From assembly GCA_041859045.1 (NCBI GenBank), contig JBHELB010000023.1, forward strand, positions 1 through 58,595: a DNA stretch of 58,595 bases, written 5' to 3'. The position numbers were made by a program, and so were the translations under genes. The stretch comes from JBHELB01 sp041859045 (GTDB taxonomy: Bacteria; Hydrogenedentota; Hydrogenedentia; Hydrogenedentales; SLHB01). The number at the start of each line of letters is the position of its first letter. Positions within the stretch are counted from its first letter, which is position 1. This document shows, piece by piece, positions 22,552 to 31,322 of the stretch. Below the pieces are notes generated by a model. It was not told where the DNA came from and searched no databases. It saw only the letters and a list, made by a program, of their open reading frames with translations.

Positions 22552-25464
22552 TTAGGCCAATGTCTTGGCGACTTGCTCGATCTTATACACCTCGATAATG
22601 TCGCCGCTCTTGATGTCCTCGTACTTGTCGAGTTTGATGCCGCATTCAAAACCGGTCTGCACCGCGCGAACATCGTCCTTCTCGCGGCGCAGCGAGTCGA
22701 TCTTGCCCTCGTACACGATCGCGCCATCGCGCACCACGCGCACCAAGCTGCTGCGCGTGATCTCGCCGTCCTGCACAAAGCAGCCCGCGATGTTACCCAG
22801 CGACGACGAGCGAAATACCGCACGGATCTCGACATGGCCCGTGATGGTTTCCTTGCTGTCGGGCGTGAGCATACCTTCGAGCGCGCGGCGAACGTCTTCG
22901 ATCGCCTCATAGATCACGCGGTACGTGCGGATGTCGACGCCTTCCTGTTCCGCGAGCTTGAGCGCGCGCGGATTGGCGGTGACGTGGAACCCGATGATCA
23001 CCGCGTCGGAGGCGCTGGCCAGCAGCACGTCGGATTCGTTGATGCCGCCGATACCGCCGTGTACGAGGCGGACCTTCGCTTCTTCGTTACCGACTTTCGA
23101 CAAACTCGATTCGAACACGTCGACCGAGCCCTGCACGTCGGCCTTGAGCACCACGTTGAGTTCATGGCGGCCACCGGCCAGCATGCGCTCGTGGAAATCT
23201 TCGAGGGTCATGTGTCGCACGGGCGCGCCCTGCTTCTGGCGATTCAAGATGGTGCGCTTCGCGGCGATCGAACGCGCCACGCGCTCATCCGCCACCACCA
23301 CGAACACGTCGCCCGCGTCCGGCGGCGCACTGAAGCCCGTCACCACGACCGGCGTGGCCGGACCCGCCTCATTGATGCTCTCGCCGCGCGAATTCAGCAT
23401 CGTGCGCACGCGCCCAAAGGACTGACCCGCCAAGAAAGCGTCGCCCACACGCAGGGTGCCGTTTTGCACCAACACCCACGCCACGGGACCTTGCCCCTTC
23501 GAGATCTCGGACTCAACGATCGTGCCGCGGGCGCGTTTCTTTGGATTGCCCTTAAGTTCCAGCAGTTCGGCCTGAAGCACGAGCAGTTCGATCAATTCGT
23601 CGATACCCTGACTGTGCTTCGCCGAGATTTCCTTCATGATTGTCTTGCCGCCCCACTGCTCGTCGAGCAGTTCGAAGCGGGTCAACTCCTGGCGGATGCG
23701 ATCCGGCTGCGCTTCGGGTTTGTCGATCTTATTGATCGCCACCACGATGGGCACTTCCGCCGCGCGGGCGTGGTCAATGGCTTCGATCGTCTGCGGCATC
23801 ACACCGTCATCCGCCGCCACGACCAGCACCACGATATCCGTCACCTTCGAACCGCGTGCGCGCATCTGCGTGAAGGCTTCGTGACCCGGAGTATCCAGGA
23901 ACACCACGCGCTTCTCGCCCAATTGAACGCTGTACGCGGCGATGTGCTGCGTAATGCCGCCCGCCTCGCCTTCCGCCACGTTCGACGCGCGGATGCGGTC
24001 GAGCAGCGTCGTTTTACCGTGATCCACGTGCCCCATCACCGTGATGACCGGCGCGCGCGGCACGAGATCGGCCGGCTCATCCGGTTCCTCGGCCAGCGCT
24101 TCCGTTTCTTCGGGGATCACGGCGCGAACTTCGAACCCTTGCTCTTCCGCGAGTTGGCGGATCAGGTCGAGCGTCAGCGTCTGGTTCTTGGTCGCCAGAA
24201 TGTCATGGTCCATCAGCGAGAGAATGAGGTCATTGACGGGCATGTCCATCGCGCCGGCCAGGCGCTCGACCGTCATGCCGTCCTCAACCTCCAACACCAT
24301 CGCTTCCTGTACCACTTCGGCATCCGCGCCCGATTCCTCGCGGCTACGGTGATGACGACGCTTACGACCGCCCATCAAACCCGACTGATATTCCTTCACG
24401 GCCGCGGCAGCTTCTCGTCGCATCGTTTCCTCAGCGCGCATTTTTTCCACGCGCTTCATGCGCTTGCGCGCGGTTTTGCCCGTGGGAACCACGCGGCGGC
24501 GCTCTTGTTCCTCGGCGCGCGAATCAATCGTGGCGAAATCCGGAGCTTCCCGTTTCTTGCCCACCACCGGCGCACCCTTGGCGGGAACCGGTCCCGCGCC
24601 CGGGGCTGCGCCACGAAGTCCCTGCTGCATCTGGCCCATACGCGGCGGACCGCCCGGAGCCTGACCCAATTGACGCTGTGCCGCGCGCTCGGCGGCTTTG
24701 CGTTTTACTTCCTCAACGACCGCGGGATCCGGCTTGGGCAACGGGCGTGCGGCGGCGGCTTTGGCGCGGCGTTGCGCTTCCTCTTCCTGACGTCGCTCGG
24801 CCTCGGCCAACAACCCGCGCCCCGGATGGTCTTCTTCCACTACAGACGCAACGGGAGGCTCGACCACAAGGTTCTCGGCGACTTCCTCCACCTCGACGTG
24901 CGTGCCGTCCGCGCGGACGAATTCCACCGCCGGCTCTTCTTGCTCGTGAATCGCTCCGATGGCGATGGAAACGCCGTCTGTCGGTTCTTTCTTTTTGGGC
25001 GGGTGCGCGGTTTCGGTTTCCGCGGCTTCCGGCGGGGCCACCGGTTCCGGCGGCAGAATCTCCGCGTAGTGGTGCGCCTCGGCCTCGGGCTCTTCCGTCT
25101 CCGCGGGAGGCGTCTCGACGGGCGCTTCCTCGTCCTTCTTCTTCGCGCGCGAACGCGTGGCGGGCGCTTTCTTTGCGGCGGCCTTCTTGGCTTCCGCCTC
25201 GGCCTTCCGCTTGGCGGCGGCTTTTTGTCCGGCCTCGCGCAACCGCTGATTGCGCTTCTCCGCCTTCTCGATATCGCCGAGTTTCTTCTCGCGGATCTTA
25301 TCGGCCTTGGAAAGGTCCTCGTCGATATCGATCAACAGATCGCACAGCTCGTCGCTGATCTCCGAGTCCACGCTTTCGACGTCGAACAACATCCACCGGA
25401 GTTTTTCCAGCGCTTGCTCCGCCGACATATCGAGCCGGCTCGCGAAGCTGGCAAGAGTCCTCAT
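22552..25464 (-). CDS. infB: Translation initiation factor IF-2
   Basis: This 970-residue GTPase places initiator tRNA on the 30S subunit. It has a long N-terminal region, first a folded part, then a charged Ala/Glu/Lys/Pro-rich linker (about residues 60-340). The conserved core begins around residue 395 (GMTVERLAGAMDMPVNDLIL). The GTPase motifs are GHVDHGKTT (near residue 478), GGITQHIAAY, DTPGHEAF and NKID, and C-terminal domains II-IV complete the protein. I chose the ATG at 25464 over one nine codons upstream because GGGGGTGAAAG precedes it closely and the folded N-terminus starts there. The linker is one of the longer ones for IF-2. It lies in the nusA-infB operon. Confidence 0.97.
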   Translation of the reverse strand: MRTLASFASRLDMSAEQALEKLRWMLFDVESVDSEISDELCDLLIDIDEDLSKADKIREKKLGDIEKAEKRNQRLREAGQKAAAKRKAEAEAKKAAAKKAPATRSRAKKKDEEAPVETPPAETEEPEAEAHHYAEILPPEPVAPPEAAETETAHPPKKKEPTDGVSIAIGAIHEQEEPAVEFVRADGTHVEVEEVAENLVVEPPVASVVEEDHPGRGLLAEAERRQEEEAQRRAKAAAARPLPKPDPAVVEEVKRKAAERAAQRQLGQAPGGPPRMGQMQQGLRGAAPGAGPVPAKGAPVVGKKREAPDFATIDSRAEEQERRRVVPTGKTARKRMKRVEKMRAEETMRREAAAAVKEYQSGLMGGRKRRHHRSREESGADAEVVQEAMVLEVEDGMTVERLAGAMDMPVNDLILSLMDHDILATKNQTLTLDLIRQLAEEQGFEVRAVIPEETEALAEEPDEPADLVPRAPVITVMGHVDHGKTTLLDRIRASNVAEGEAGGITQHIAAYSVQLGEKRVVFLDTPGHEAFTQMRARGSKVTDIVVLVVAADDGVMPQTIEAIDHARAAEVPIVVAINKIDKPEAQPDRIRQELTRFELLDEQWGGKTIMKEISAKHSQGIDELIELLVLQAELLELKGNPKKRARGTIVESEISKGQGPVAWVLVQNGTLRVGDAFLAGQSFGRVRTMLNSRGESINEAGPATPVVVTGFSAPPDAGDVFVVVADERVARSIAAKRTILNRQKQGAPVRHMTLEDFHERMLAGGRHELNVVLKADVQGSVDVFESSLSKVGNEEAKVRLVHGGIGGINESDVLLASASDAVIIGFHVTANPRALKLAEQEGVDIRTYRVIYEAIEDVRRALEGMLTPDSKETITGHVEIRAVFRSSSLGNIAGCFVQDGEITRSSLVRVVRDGAIVYEGKIDSLRREKDDVRAVQTGFECGIKLDKYEDIKSGDIIEVYKIEQVAKTLA

Positions 25465-25583
25465 TCTTTCACCCCCACAACCACGCTTCATTCCGCCCCG
25501 ATTTCAGGCCGTTTCCGGCTCGGTGGCGTACGGTTCTCATCTCTACCCTAGAACTCTCCGGCGGGGGCGTATTCGTCCCCGGC

Positions 25584-26702
25584 CTACACGGAGTCGTCCC
25601 TTTCCTCTTCCGGCGTATCCAACGGCGCGTCAGCCGTCGTGTCTTCCGCTGTTTCTGCGTCTTCTCCGCCCAGGAGTTGGACATCGCTCTTAATATCGAT
25701 ATTCCAGCCCAACAACTTGGACGCGAGCCGTGCATTTTGTCCGCGCTTGCCAATGGCCAGCGACAACTGATCGTGGGGAACCACGACCCGGACCGTCCGG
25801 CTCTCTTCCTCCACGGTGATATCCAGAATGTCGGCGGGGTTCAACGCGTTTCCGCAGAACTCCACCGGGTCTTGGCTCCAGCGCACGATGTCGATCTTCT
25901 CGCCGAAAAGTTCCTCGACCACCGAACGCACCCGCGCGCCCTTCATGCCCACGCACGCGCCCACGGGGTCCACGTTCGGGTCCTTCGAGTACACGGCGAT
26001 CTTCGTGCGGCCCCCGGCGTCGCGGGCAATCGCGCGAATCTCAACCGTGCCGTCGTAAATCTCCGTCACTTCGAGGTCAAACAGCGCCCGCACCAGTTCC
26101 GGCGACGTGCGCGACAACACCACCTGCGGTCCGCGGGCCGTGCGTTCGACTTCGAGTAAGTACGCGCGGATACGATCGCCCGGCTTGAAATTCTCGCGCG
26201 GCGACTGCTCGCGATACGGGATGACCGCTTCCGTCTTCCCCACCGAAACGATGAGGTTGCGGTTGGCAATCCGTTTCACCAGACCCGTCACCAATTCGCC
26301 TTCGCGGCGCTTAAACTCGTCGTAAATATTGTCGCGTTCGGCGTCTTTCAGCTTCTGGATGATGACCTGCTTCGCGGTCTGCGCCGCCACACGGCCAAAA
26401 TCCTTCGGCTCGGTCAACACCTTCAGCCGATCGCCCACCTTCGCGTCGGGGTTCAGGGCCTGCGCATCCGTCAACGACATCTCGCGCGAACGATCCGTCA
26501 CCTCGTCGACCACCGTCATGATCTCATAGACTCTAAACGCAAGCGACTTGGAATCGACGTCGACAGTGATCTGGGCGTTTTGACTAAAGCACTTGCGCGC
26601 GGCGCTTTCCATGGCGACGCGGATCGCCTCCAGCAGCTTGTCGCGATCGATGCTCTTCTCCGACTGGAGCTGCTGTAAGATGACCTGCAAATTCACGTCC
26701 AC
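25584..26702 (-). CDS. nusA: Transcription termination/antitermination factor NusA
   Basis: This 372-residue protein has an N-terminal polymerase-binding domain (DRDKLLEAIRVAMESAARKCF). The S1 domain covers about residues 130-200, with GLVKRIANRNLIVSVGKTEA then VIPYREQSPRENFKPGDRIR. Two KH domains follow (GACVGMKGARVRSVVEELFGE and LSLAIGKRGQNARLASKLLG). It lacks the extra C-terminal acidic repeats of enterobacterial NusA and ends in an acidic tail. NusA controls pausing, intrinsic termination and rRNA antitermination. A 119-base gap separates it from infB; the small ylxR gene often found there is absent. The operon's own leader has a terminator that NusA could act on. Confidence 0.97.
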   Translation of the reverse strand: MDVNLQVILQQLQSEKSIDRDKLLEAIRVAMESAARKCFSQNAQITVDVDSKSLAFRVYEIMTVVDEVTDRSREMSLTDAQALNPDAKVGDRLKVLTEPKDFGRVAAQTAKQVIIQKLKDAERDNIYDEFKRREGELVTGLVKRIANRNLIVSVGKTEAVIPYREQSPRENFKPGDRIRAYLLEVERTARGPQVVLSRTSPELVRALFDLEVTEIYDGTVEIRAIARDAGGRTKIAVYSKDPNVDPVGACVGMKGARVRSVVEELFGEKIDIVRWSQDPVEFCGNALNPADILDITVEEESRTVRVVVPHDQLSLAIGKRGQNARLASKLLGWNIDIKSDVQLLGGEDAETAEDTTADAPLDTPEEERDDSV

Positions 26703-26728
26703 GCTCTTCTCCTCGGACTACACCGTCC

Positions 26729-27187
26729 CTATCGGACCAAGTGAGCCTTCTGCACATTGCCGAGATGGATCCGGTGCACGCCATCCGTGCATTCCACCAC
26801 CGCGCACCCGTCTTCGACTCCGCCCAGCACGCCGCTAAACTTCCGGCGGCCCTCGATGGGAGTCTCCGTGCGCACTTCAACCGGCTCGCCGCGAAAGCGC
26901 TCGAAATCGACGGCCTTACGCAACGGCCGCGCGATCCCCGGCGACGACACCTCGAGCATATAGCTTGCGCCCGCGAATGCGTCCAACGCATCCAGCGCCG
27001 TACTCAGCACTTGCGACGCCGCCGTACAATCGTCCAGCGTCACGCCGCCCGGCTTATCGATAAACAGGCGCAACAGGCCTCGGCGTCCCACGCGGCTGCA
27101 CTCCAGCTCGACCAGTTCATAGCCCTGCTCAGCCAGATGCGGCTCCAGTTGGGGCCACCACTCGTCCGCCATACGCCGGTTTGACAC
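26729..27187 (-). CDS. rimP: Ribosome maturation factor RimP
   Basis: This 152-residue protein is needed for 30S assembly. Family features include LRLFIDKPGGVTLDDCTAAS, YMLEVSSPGIARPLRKAVDF and the C-terminal SH3-like domain. The GTG at 27187 follows GAAGGA by about a dozen bases; an ATG five codons later (27172) is an alternative. It is the first gene of the operon, with a promoter and a terminator hairpin directly ahead of it. Confidence 0.93.
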   Translation of the reverse strand: MSNRRMADEWWPQLEPHLAEQGYELVELECSRVGRRGLLRLFIDKPGGVTLDDCTAASQVLSTALDALDAFAGASYMLEVSSPGIARPLRKAVDFERFRGEPVEVRTETPIEGRRKFSGVLGGVEDGCAVVECTDGVHRIHLGNVQKAHLVR

Positions 27188-27210
27188 CGTTCCGTATATC
27201 CTTCACAACT

Positions 27211-27235
27211 AAAAAGAGTGGGTTGAACCCACTCT
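27211..27235 (-). terminator. Intrinsic terminator in the rimP leader (candidate attenuator)
   Basis: On the minus strand AGAGTGGGT and ACCCACTCT form a perfect 9-bp stem with a 3-base loop, followed by TTTTT. It lies between the candidate rimP promoter (27263-27291) and the rimP start, ending 24 bases before the GTG. An upstream CGCT-GACGG-AGCG hairpin (near 27242-27254) could compete in folding. It may equally serve as terminator of the PIG-L gene. Confidence 0.75.
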
Positions 27236-27262
27236 CCGGTTTCGCTCCGTCAGCGAACAGTA

Positions 27263-27291
27263 AGTCTAACAGAATTCTACAGCCTGTGCAA
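27263..27291 (-). promoter_or_regulatory. Candidate promoter of the rimP-nusA-infB operon
   Basis: On the minus strand TTGCAC (27291-27286), a 17-base spacer and TAGACT (27268-27263). Transcription from it would start near 27256 and run directly through the terminator hairpin before rimP. Confidence 0.5.
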
Positions 27292-27376
27292 GTGCCCAAA
27301 GGGCGCGACTTTCGGGGAACCTCGAATCAACCCCAAAAATCCGCCCTCACACCCTATCTATATTCTTTATGCGCAG

Positions 27377-28156
27377 TCAGTACCGTTCGTTCCGCACAAC
27401 GGCATCACCAAGCGATTGACTTAACGGATCCGCATCTTCCGCACAATACCCCAGGTGCAGACGCCTTCTCCAACCCTCCGCGTAGGCAAATGTTCCCGAC
27501 ATTGCCCCCACCCGGCGGGTCATGTCGGCCATTGTGTCGAGATAACTGTCGAGACCCTGGCTGACGTCGAGCCATTCCTTTTGGCTGCGATGACAGGCCA
27601 GCGCCGCGCGCTTTGCCTCCATCACCGGCGCAACATCCACAAACAACTCCGCCTCCACCGGCTTGCGCAAGGGATCGCGCAGTCCCCAGGGCAATGCGTG
27701 GTAGACCGTGACATCGTCCATCCGCGGCGAACGCGGCGGGTCGGTGATGTAGTTCTTGAGCCCCCGGCAGAACGCCGCGCTCGCCCCAAGCCGCGCGCTG
27801 TTCATATGGTCTTCCATATAATCTTGCGGCGACTGAAGCAGCAGAATGCCCGGATTCACCTCGCGCACAATCGCCGATACCCGGCGAAGCAACGCGGGCT
27901 CGTAGTAGATCTCGAGATCGTCCACTAATGGGGCGTGGTGCGTCGCGCCCAGCACCGCCGCTGCTGCGCGGGCTTCCGCCGTCCGCCGCGCGGCAATCGC
28001 ATCGTGCGACTCGCGCACCGTGCCACAGGACCCCGTGGAAAGATTGAGGTAATGAAGCTCATACCCGGCCTGGCCGAGGCGCAGCAGCGTTCCCCCCATC
28101 ATCATTTCGATATCGTCGGGATGCGCGGCCAGCGCCAGCGCCACGCGACGTTGCAT
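27377..28156 (-). CDS. PIG-L family deacetylase
   Basis: This 259-residue member of the PIG-L/LmbE family of zinc-dependent N-acetyl-sugar deacetylases carries the AAHPDDIEMMMGG motif near its start (His-Pro-Asp-Asp zinc site). It also has LNLSTGSCGT and a later His-containing EDHMNS. Substrates in the family are N-acetylglucosamine derivatives; here the substrate is unknown. I chose the ATG at 28156 for its AGGGGGG site and because the family motif starts eight residues later. It follows the lipoprotein gene on the same strand after a 47-base gap, so the three genes from 31148 down may form one unit. Confidence 0.85.
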   Translation of the reverse strand: MQRRVALALAAHPDDIEMMMGGTLLRLGQAGYELHYLNLSTGSCGTVRESHDAIAARRTAEARAAAAVLGATHHAPLVDDLEIYYEPALLRRVSAIVREVNPGILLLQSPQDYMEDHMNSARLGASAAFCRGLKNYITDPPRSPRMDDVTVYHALPWGLRDPLRKPVEAELFVDVAPVMEAKRAALACHRSQKEWLDVSQGLDSYLDTMADMTRRVGAMSGTFAYAEGWRRRLHLGYCAEDADPLSQSLGDAVVRNERY

Positions 28157-28203
28157 GAATACCCCCCTTCTGAGTGACATCGGTCCAGGTGGATACACCG
28201 AGA

Positions 28204-29394
28204 CTACGGACGCGCCTTGATGCCAGAAACCGTAATCTTGTTCACGTAGACGAGCGGAGCGCCCGTCGCGCCTTGAGTGAAGTAAAACCTCAATTTACTG
28301 GCCAATACCGGGCGAAACGCCGCGGTTAGAGCGCCTTCCTGGGCGACGCAGGGCGGAACCGTGTCGAATTCGTCGCCTTCCGGCGTCACGACGGTGGCGT
28401 AGAACGCGCCCACCCCGGCACCTGTGGAATGCCCATGAACACCCACTCCGTTCACCCAACTCGGCTCATCCAGGCTCAATTCCACCCACGCCGGGGCCGC
28501 CGCGCACCAATACGGGGGCAATGTGCTGCCATCCGGCTGAAGCGGCGGATTTTGCGAAAACGGGGCGTCGAAACGGCCATTCGGGAAGCGATCTTCCGAA
28601 ACACGAATGGCGCTGGCCCGGCGCTCCGAAGGCAGCAGCGCCAGGTTCTCCGCGTTGGTCTTGAGCGTGGCCTCGACCTCCGGGGAAGCATAACGCGGCA
28701 CGCTGCGCATCTCCTTGGGCACGCCAAGGATGCGAATATGCCGCACATACATCTTTTCCGGGGTATTGGGAGGCCGCCACTCCGGGTCGTTGTTCGACCA
28801 GCCGCCCCGGGTGAAGGAGATCTTGACCTGGCTGGCCAAACGCGGAGTGAACGACACCACCAGCGGCTGCCCGGGGCGGTCACTGGGGGGTGTTGCGGGT
28901 TCCGCCGTATAGCGCGCGGGGGGAACGGTCTCCATTTCCCCTTGGGGACTTACTAATCGCACCTCAAACGCAGTCACCCCAAACCGCTCCGACAGCGGTT
29001 GCACCATGACTTGGCTGACGTAGCACTCACGCCCTAGATCCGCCAGGACTTCCGCCGGAAGCGGCGCGCACCAGTATGGCGCGGCGGTGGGCAAGAAGGA
29101 CGAGCCCGCATCCAGCGCGGGCGGCTCCACAAGCCAGGGGAGGTCCGCCCGGCCAATAGGGGTAAGGTCCTTCGAGAAGCGGATGTGCTGAAACACCGTT
29201 GAGGGGGTGAAAATGGCCAAATCCATCGGGCGCGACTGCGGCGACTGTTCCGCCACCGTCGCGAGCGGTCCCGCCGCAGGCGCGGCGGAAGGCGCAGCGG
29301 CCTCCTCGCCGGTCTTCCCGCCGCATCCGGCAAGGGTTCCCGCGAGTATCAGCACCGCAATGACGGCCCATTTCCGTGGTTTCGGACGTTGCAT
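28204..29394 (-). CDS. Lipoprotein with two tandem discoidin-like domains
   Basis: This 396-residue protein has a signal peptide (RKWAVIAVLILAGTLAGC) ending in a lipobox, so it is a lipid-anchored envelope protein. After a low-complexity Ala/Pro segment there are two repeats of about 130 residues. Each has a YWCA start, a sequence for a beta-sandwich with VxGxxVxG-like strands, and an FxPxLASKxRxxFTxG end (VSFTPRLASQVKISFTRG and AAFRPVLASKLRFYFTQG). This looks like F5/8-type C (discoidin) carbohydrate-binding folds, inferred from pattern only. The ATG at 29394 has AGGA seven bases upstream; an ATG at 29436 overlapping the upstream gene is the alternative. Neighbours suggest a role in handling a glycan. 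Confidence 0.7.
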   Translation of the reverse strand: MQRPKPRKWAVIAVLILAGTLAGCGGKTGEEAAAPSAAPAAGPLATVAEQSPQSRPMDLAIFTPSTVFQHIRFSKDLTPIGRADLPWLVEPPALDAGSSFLPTAAPYWCAPLPAEVLADLGRECYVSQVMVQPLSERFGVTAFEVRLVSPQGEMETVPPARYTAEPATPPSDRPGQPLVVSFTPRLASQVKISFTRGGWSNNDPEWRPPNTPEKMYVRHIRILGVPKEMRSVPRYASPEVEATLKTNAENLALLPSERRASAIRVSEDRFPNGRFDAPFSQNPPLQPDGSTLPPYWCAAAPAWVELSLDEPSWVNGVGVHGHSTGAGVGAFYATVVTPEGDEFDTVPPCVAQEGALTAAFRPVLASKLRFYFTQGATGAPLVYVNKITVSGIKARP

Positions 29395-29432
29395 GGGTTT
29401 CCTTGGGTCGATCTTATCCTGACTGCCGTAAC

Positions 29433-31148
29433 TCATTGTTGCCCGGATGGTTCCGGTATTTCTGTCAATAGAATTGCTCGAAAAGAGGCCATGCCCACGT
29501 GCCGGGAAACTCCGGCGTGAATCGTCAGCCTGTCCCAATGCACTCGAGGCCGCACGACCGTCGCGCCCCAGGTCCAATCCGGCGTCTGCGCGCCAAGAAA
29601 CGCCGCGCCCTCGGCCAACGGCTCCTCGTGACGGTTCTCCGCCACCCAGGATAACGTGCCGTGACTGGTTGGCGCGCGCATAAGCCCGGCCAAGAGATAT
29701 TGCACGTCGTAATTTACCTCGATTGGGCCGGAATAAAGCAGAGCGGCCTTGTTAAGATCGTCGTTCACGATATCCGCCTGAAGCATGCCGCCCCGGTCGC
29801 GGTTTAGCACCACCGCCGAGTTCGTCCGGATACCCCACCACTCCCGGGCAACGTCCGTCCACCCCGGCAGACGGGTTTCGCCGCCCTGAATTTTGTCCGC
29901 CACCGGCCACGACACCCGGTTTTCCACCCAGTGCAGGGCGATTACGCGTTCTTTCCACCGACAGGTAACGCTGCGGTCACCCCCGTAGTTGACCAACTGC
30001 GTTTCCGGGGCGTCGGCCGCGCGCGGGCGTTTGTCCTGCCAGGTCGCCACCAGCGGAAACGGGCCGCCGGCCCAGAGGTAGGCCGAGTCCGGGTCCGCCT
30101 TTGACAGCACGAAACGGCGGTACGGGTCGTCGTCGGGCTGAGGGTTCAGTGCGCCCGGCTGCGCCAGCAACGCCTCGAGTTCAGCGGCCAACTCCGGGCG
30201 ACGCGCCGCCAAAGCGGCGTCAAACGGCGGCTGGACTTCGTCGAGCAGCCGAATCACGAGCGCCAGCGCCAGCGGACGGTAAATGGATAACGCGGGAATC
30301 GTCATCAGCGCGCTGGCCGCGCCGGGGCGGTCGCCCGCGCGCGCCAGTGCCACGCCGAGCGTCCATGCGGCCTCGGGTGAACCATGACTCGCCGCCGTTT
30401 TCAACGCCGCCAGCCCGGCGCCTTCGCGGCCCTGGTTCAGCGTGGCAATACCCGACCAGGCCTCGGCCTCGGCGTCGTTAGGGCGTTGTTCCAGCAACGC
30501 CGCCGTCGTTTGGCCCACGAAATCCCACTGGCCACGCCCCACGGCGATACGAGCAAGTAACTTGAGTTCGTCCGGTTTTGCCTGCTCCAGGGCTTCTGAA
30601 CTGGGCGCACCAAATTCGAGGGCACGGGCCCACCAGTCCAACTGGCTATAGGCGCTGTAGAGATCAGAGCGATATTCGTCGAAGGTCTTTATCTGTTCTT
30701 TCATGAAGGGACGGGCCAACTCGAAATCGCAGGCCATTTCAAACGGGTAGCCGTCTTTCCAGAAAAGACCCCGCTGCAAACGCGCTTTCGGCGCGTAGAA
30801 CGGATCGTGCGTTTCCCAGTAGTCCTCGCCGATTCGCAGCGCCAACCCCTGGTTGAGGATGTCGAACGCTTCGCCGTCGCGGCCGCAGCCGTAGAGCAGT
30901 TCTCCATACCACGCGAAGGCCAACGGGCTAAACCGGTTCCACTTCACCGCATTTTCGGCGACGCGCAGAGCGCCGTCCATGTCATCCGCCGCAATGCGCG
31001 CGAGGATATGACGTTCAAACTGCTCCGGGTTGTAGCGTTCGATGAGCGGAAAGACGTGTGGATAACCATAGACAAACGCCAAAAACGCCAGCGTCGCGAT
31101 GGCGGTGGCGCAGATAGGCACAAGATTCTCGCGAAGCAGACGGACCAT
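29433..31148 (-). CDS. Membrane-anchored TPR-like protein of unknown function
   Basis: This 571-residue protein has one N-terminal membrane helix (about residues 9-32). A helical-repeat region follows (about 40-320) with TPR-like pairs (AWYGELLYGCGRDGEAFDIL; AWTLGVALARAGDRPGAASAL). The C-terminal half is beta-rich and tryptophan-rich (WAGGPFPLVATWQDKRP, CRWKERVIALHWVENRVSWP) and matches nothing I know. I infer an outside or periplasmic protein that binds a partner through its helical repeats. The stop overlaps the alternative start of the lipoprotein gene by ATGA, so the two are likely a pair. AAGGAG stands six bases before the ATG. Confidence 0.65.
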   Translation of the reverse strand: MVRLLRENLVPICATAIATLAFLAFVYGYPHVFPLIERYNPEQFERHILARIAADDMDGALRVAENAVKWNRFSPLAFAWYGELLYGCGRDGEAFDILNQGLALRIGEDYWETHDPFYAPKARLQRGLFWKDGYPFEMACDFELARPFMKEQIKTFDEYRSDLYSAYSQLDWWARALEFGAPSSEALEQAKPDELKLLARIAVGRGQWDFVGQTTAALLEQRPNDAEAEAWSGIATLNQGREGAGLAALKTAASHGSPEAAWTLGVALARAGDRPGAASALMTIPALSIYRPLALALVIRLLDEVQPPFDAALAARRPELAAELEALLAQPGALNPQPDDDPYRRFVLSKADPDSAYLWAGGPFPLVATWQDKRPRAADAPETQLVNYGGDRSVTCRWKERVIALHWVENRVSWPVADKIQGGETRLPGWTDVAREWWGIRTNSAVVLNRDRGGMLQADIVNDDLNKAALLYSGPIEVNYDVQYLLAGLMRAPTSHGTLSWVAENRHEEPLAEGAAFLGAQTPDWTWGATVVRPRVHWDRLTIHAGVSRHVGMASFRAILLTEIPEPSGQQ

Positions 31149-31322
31149 GGGCTCCTTCCAGGACTTGAGCGTTGATCATAGTCCGCGCTTGCCGTGTCGG
31201 TCAACCTTTCGCCCCTCAGGCGCCTCCGCGAGTTGTCCCTTCGGCCCCGTGTGTGGCAAACTCTGGGCTTCTTAGAGAAGAAATCCCAGCATTCCGACGA
31301 CTTGGTAAGGAGCAAGCCCGAT

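Noticed and set aside
22471..25551. Very long open frame on the plus strand (1026 codons)
   Set aside because: It is antisense to infB, whose protein is certain. The frame is open because of the G+C-rich codon usage of infB and its translation shows His/Arg-rich low-complexity sequence with no domain.
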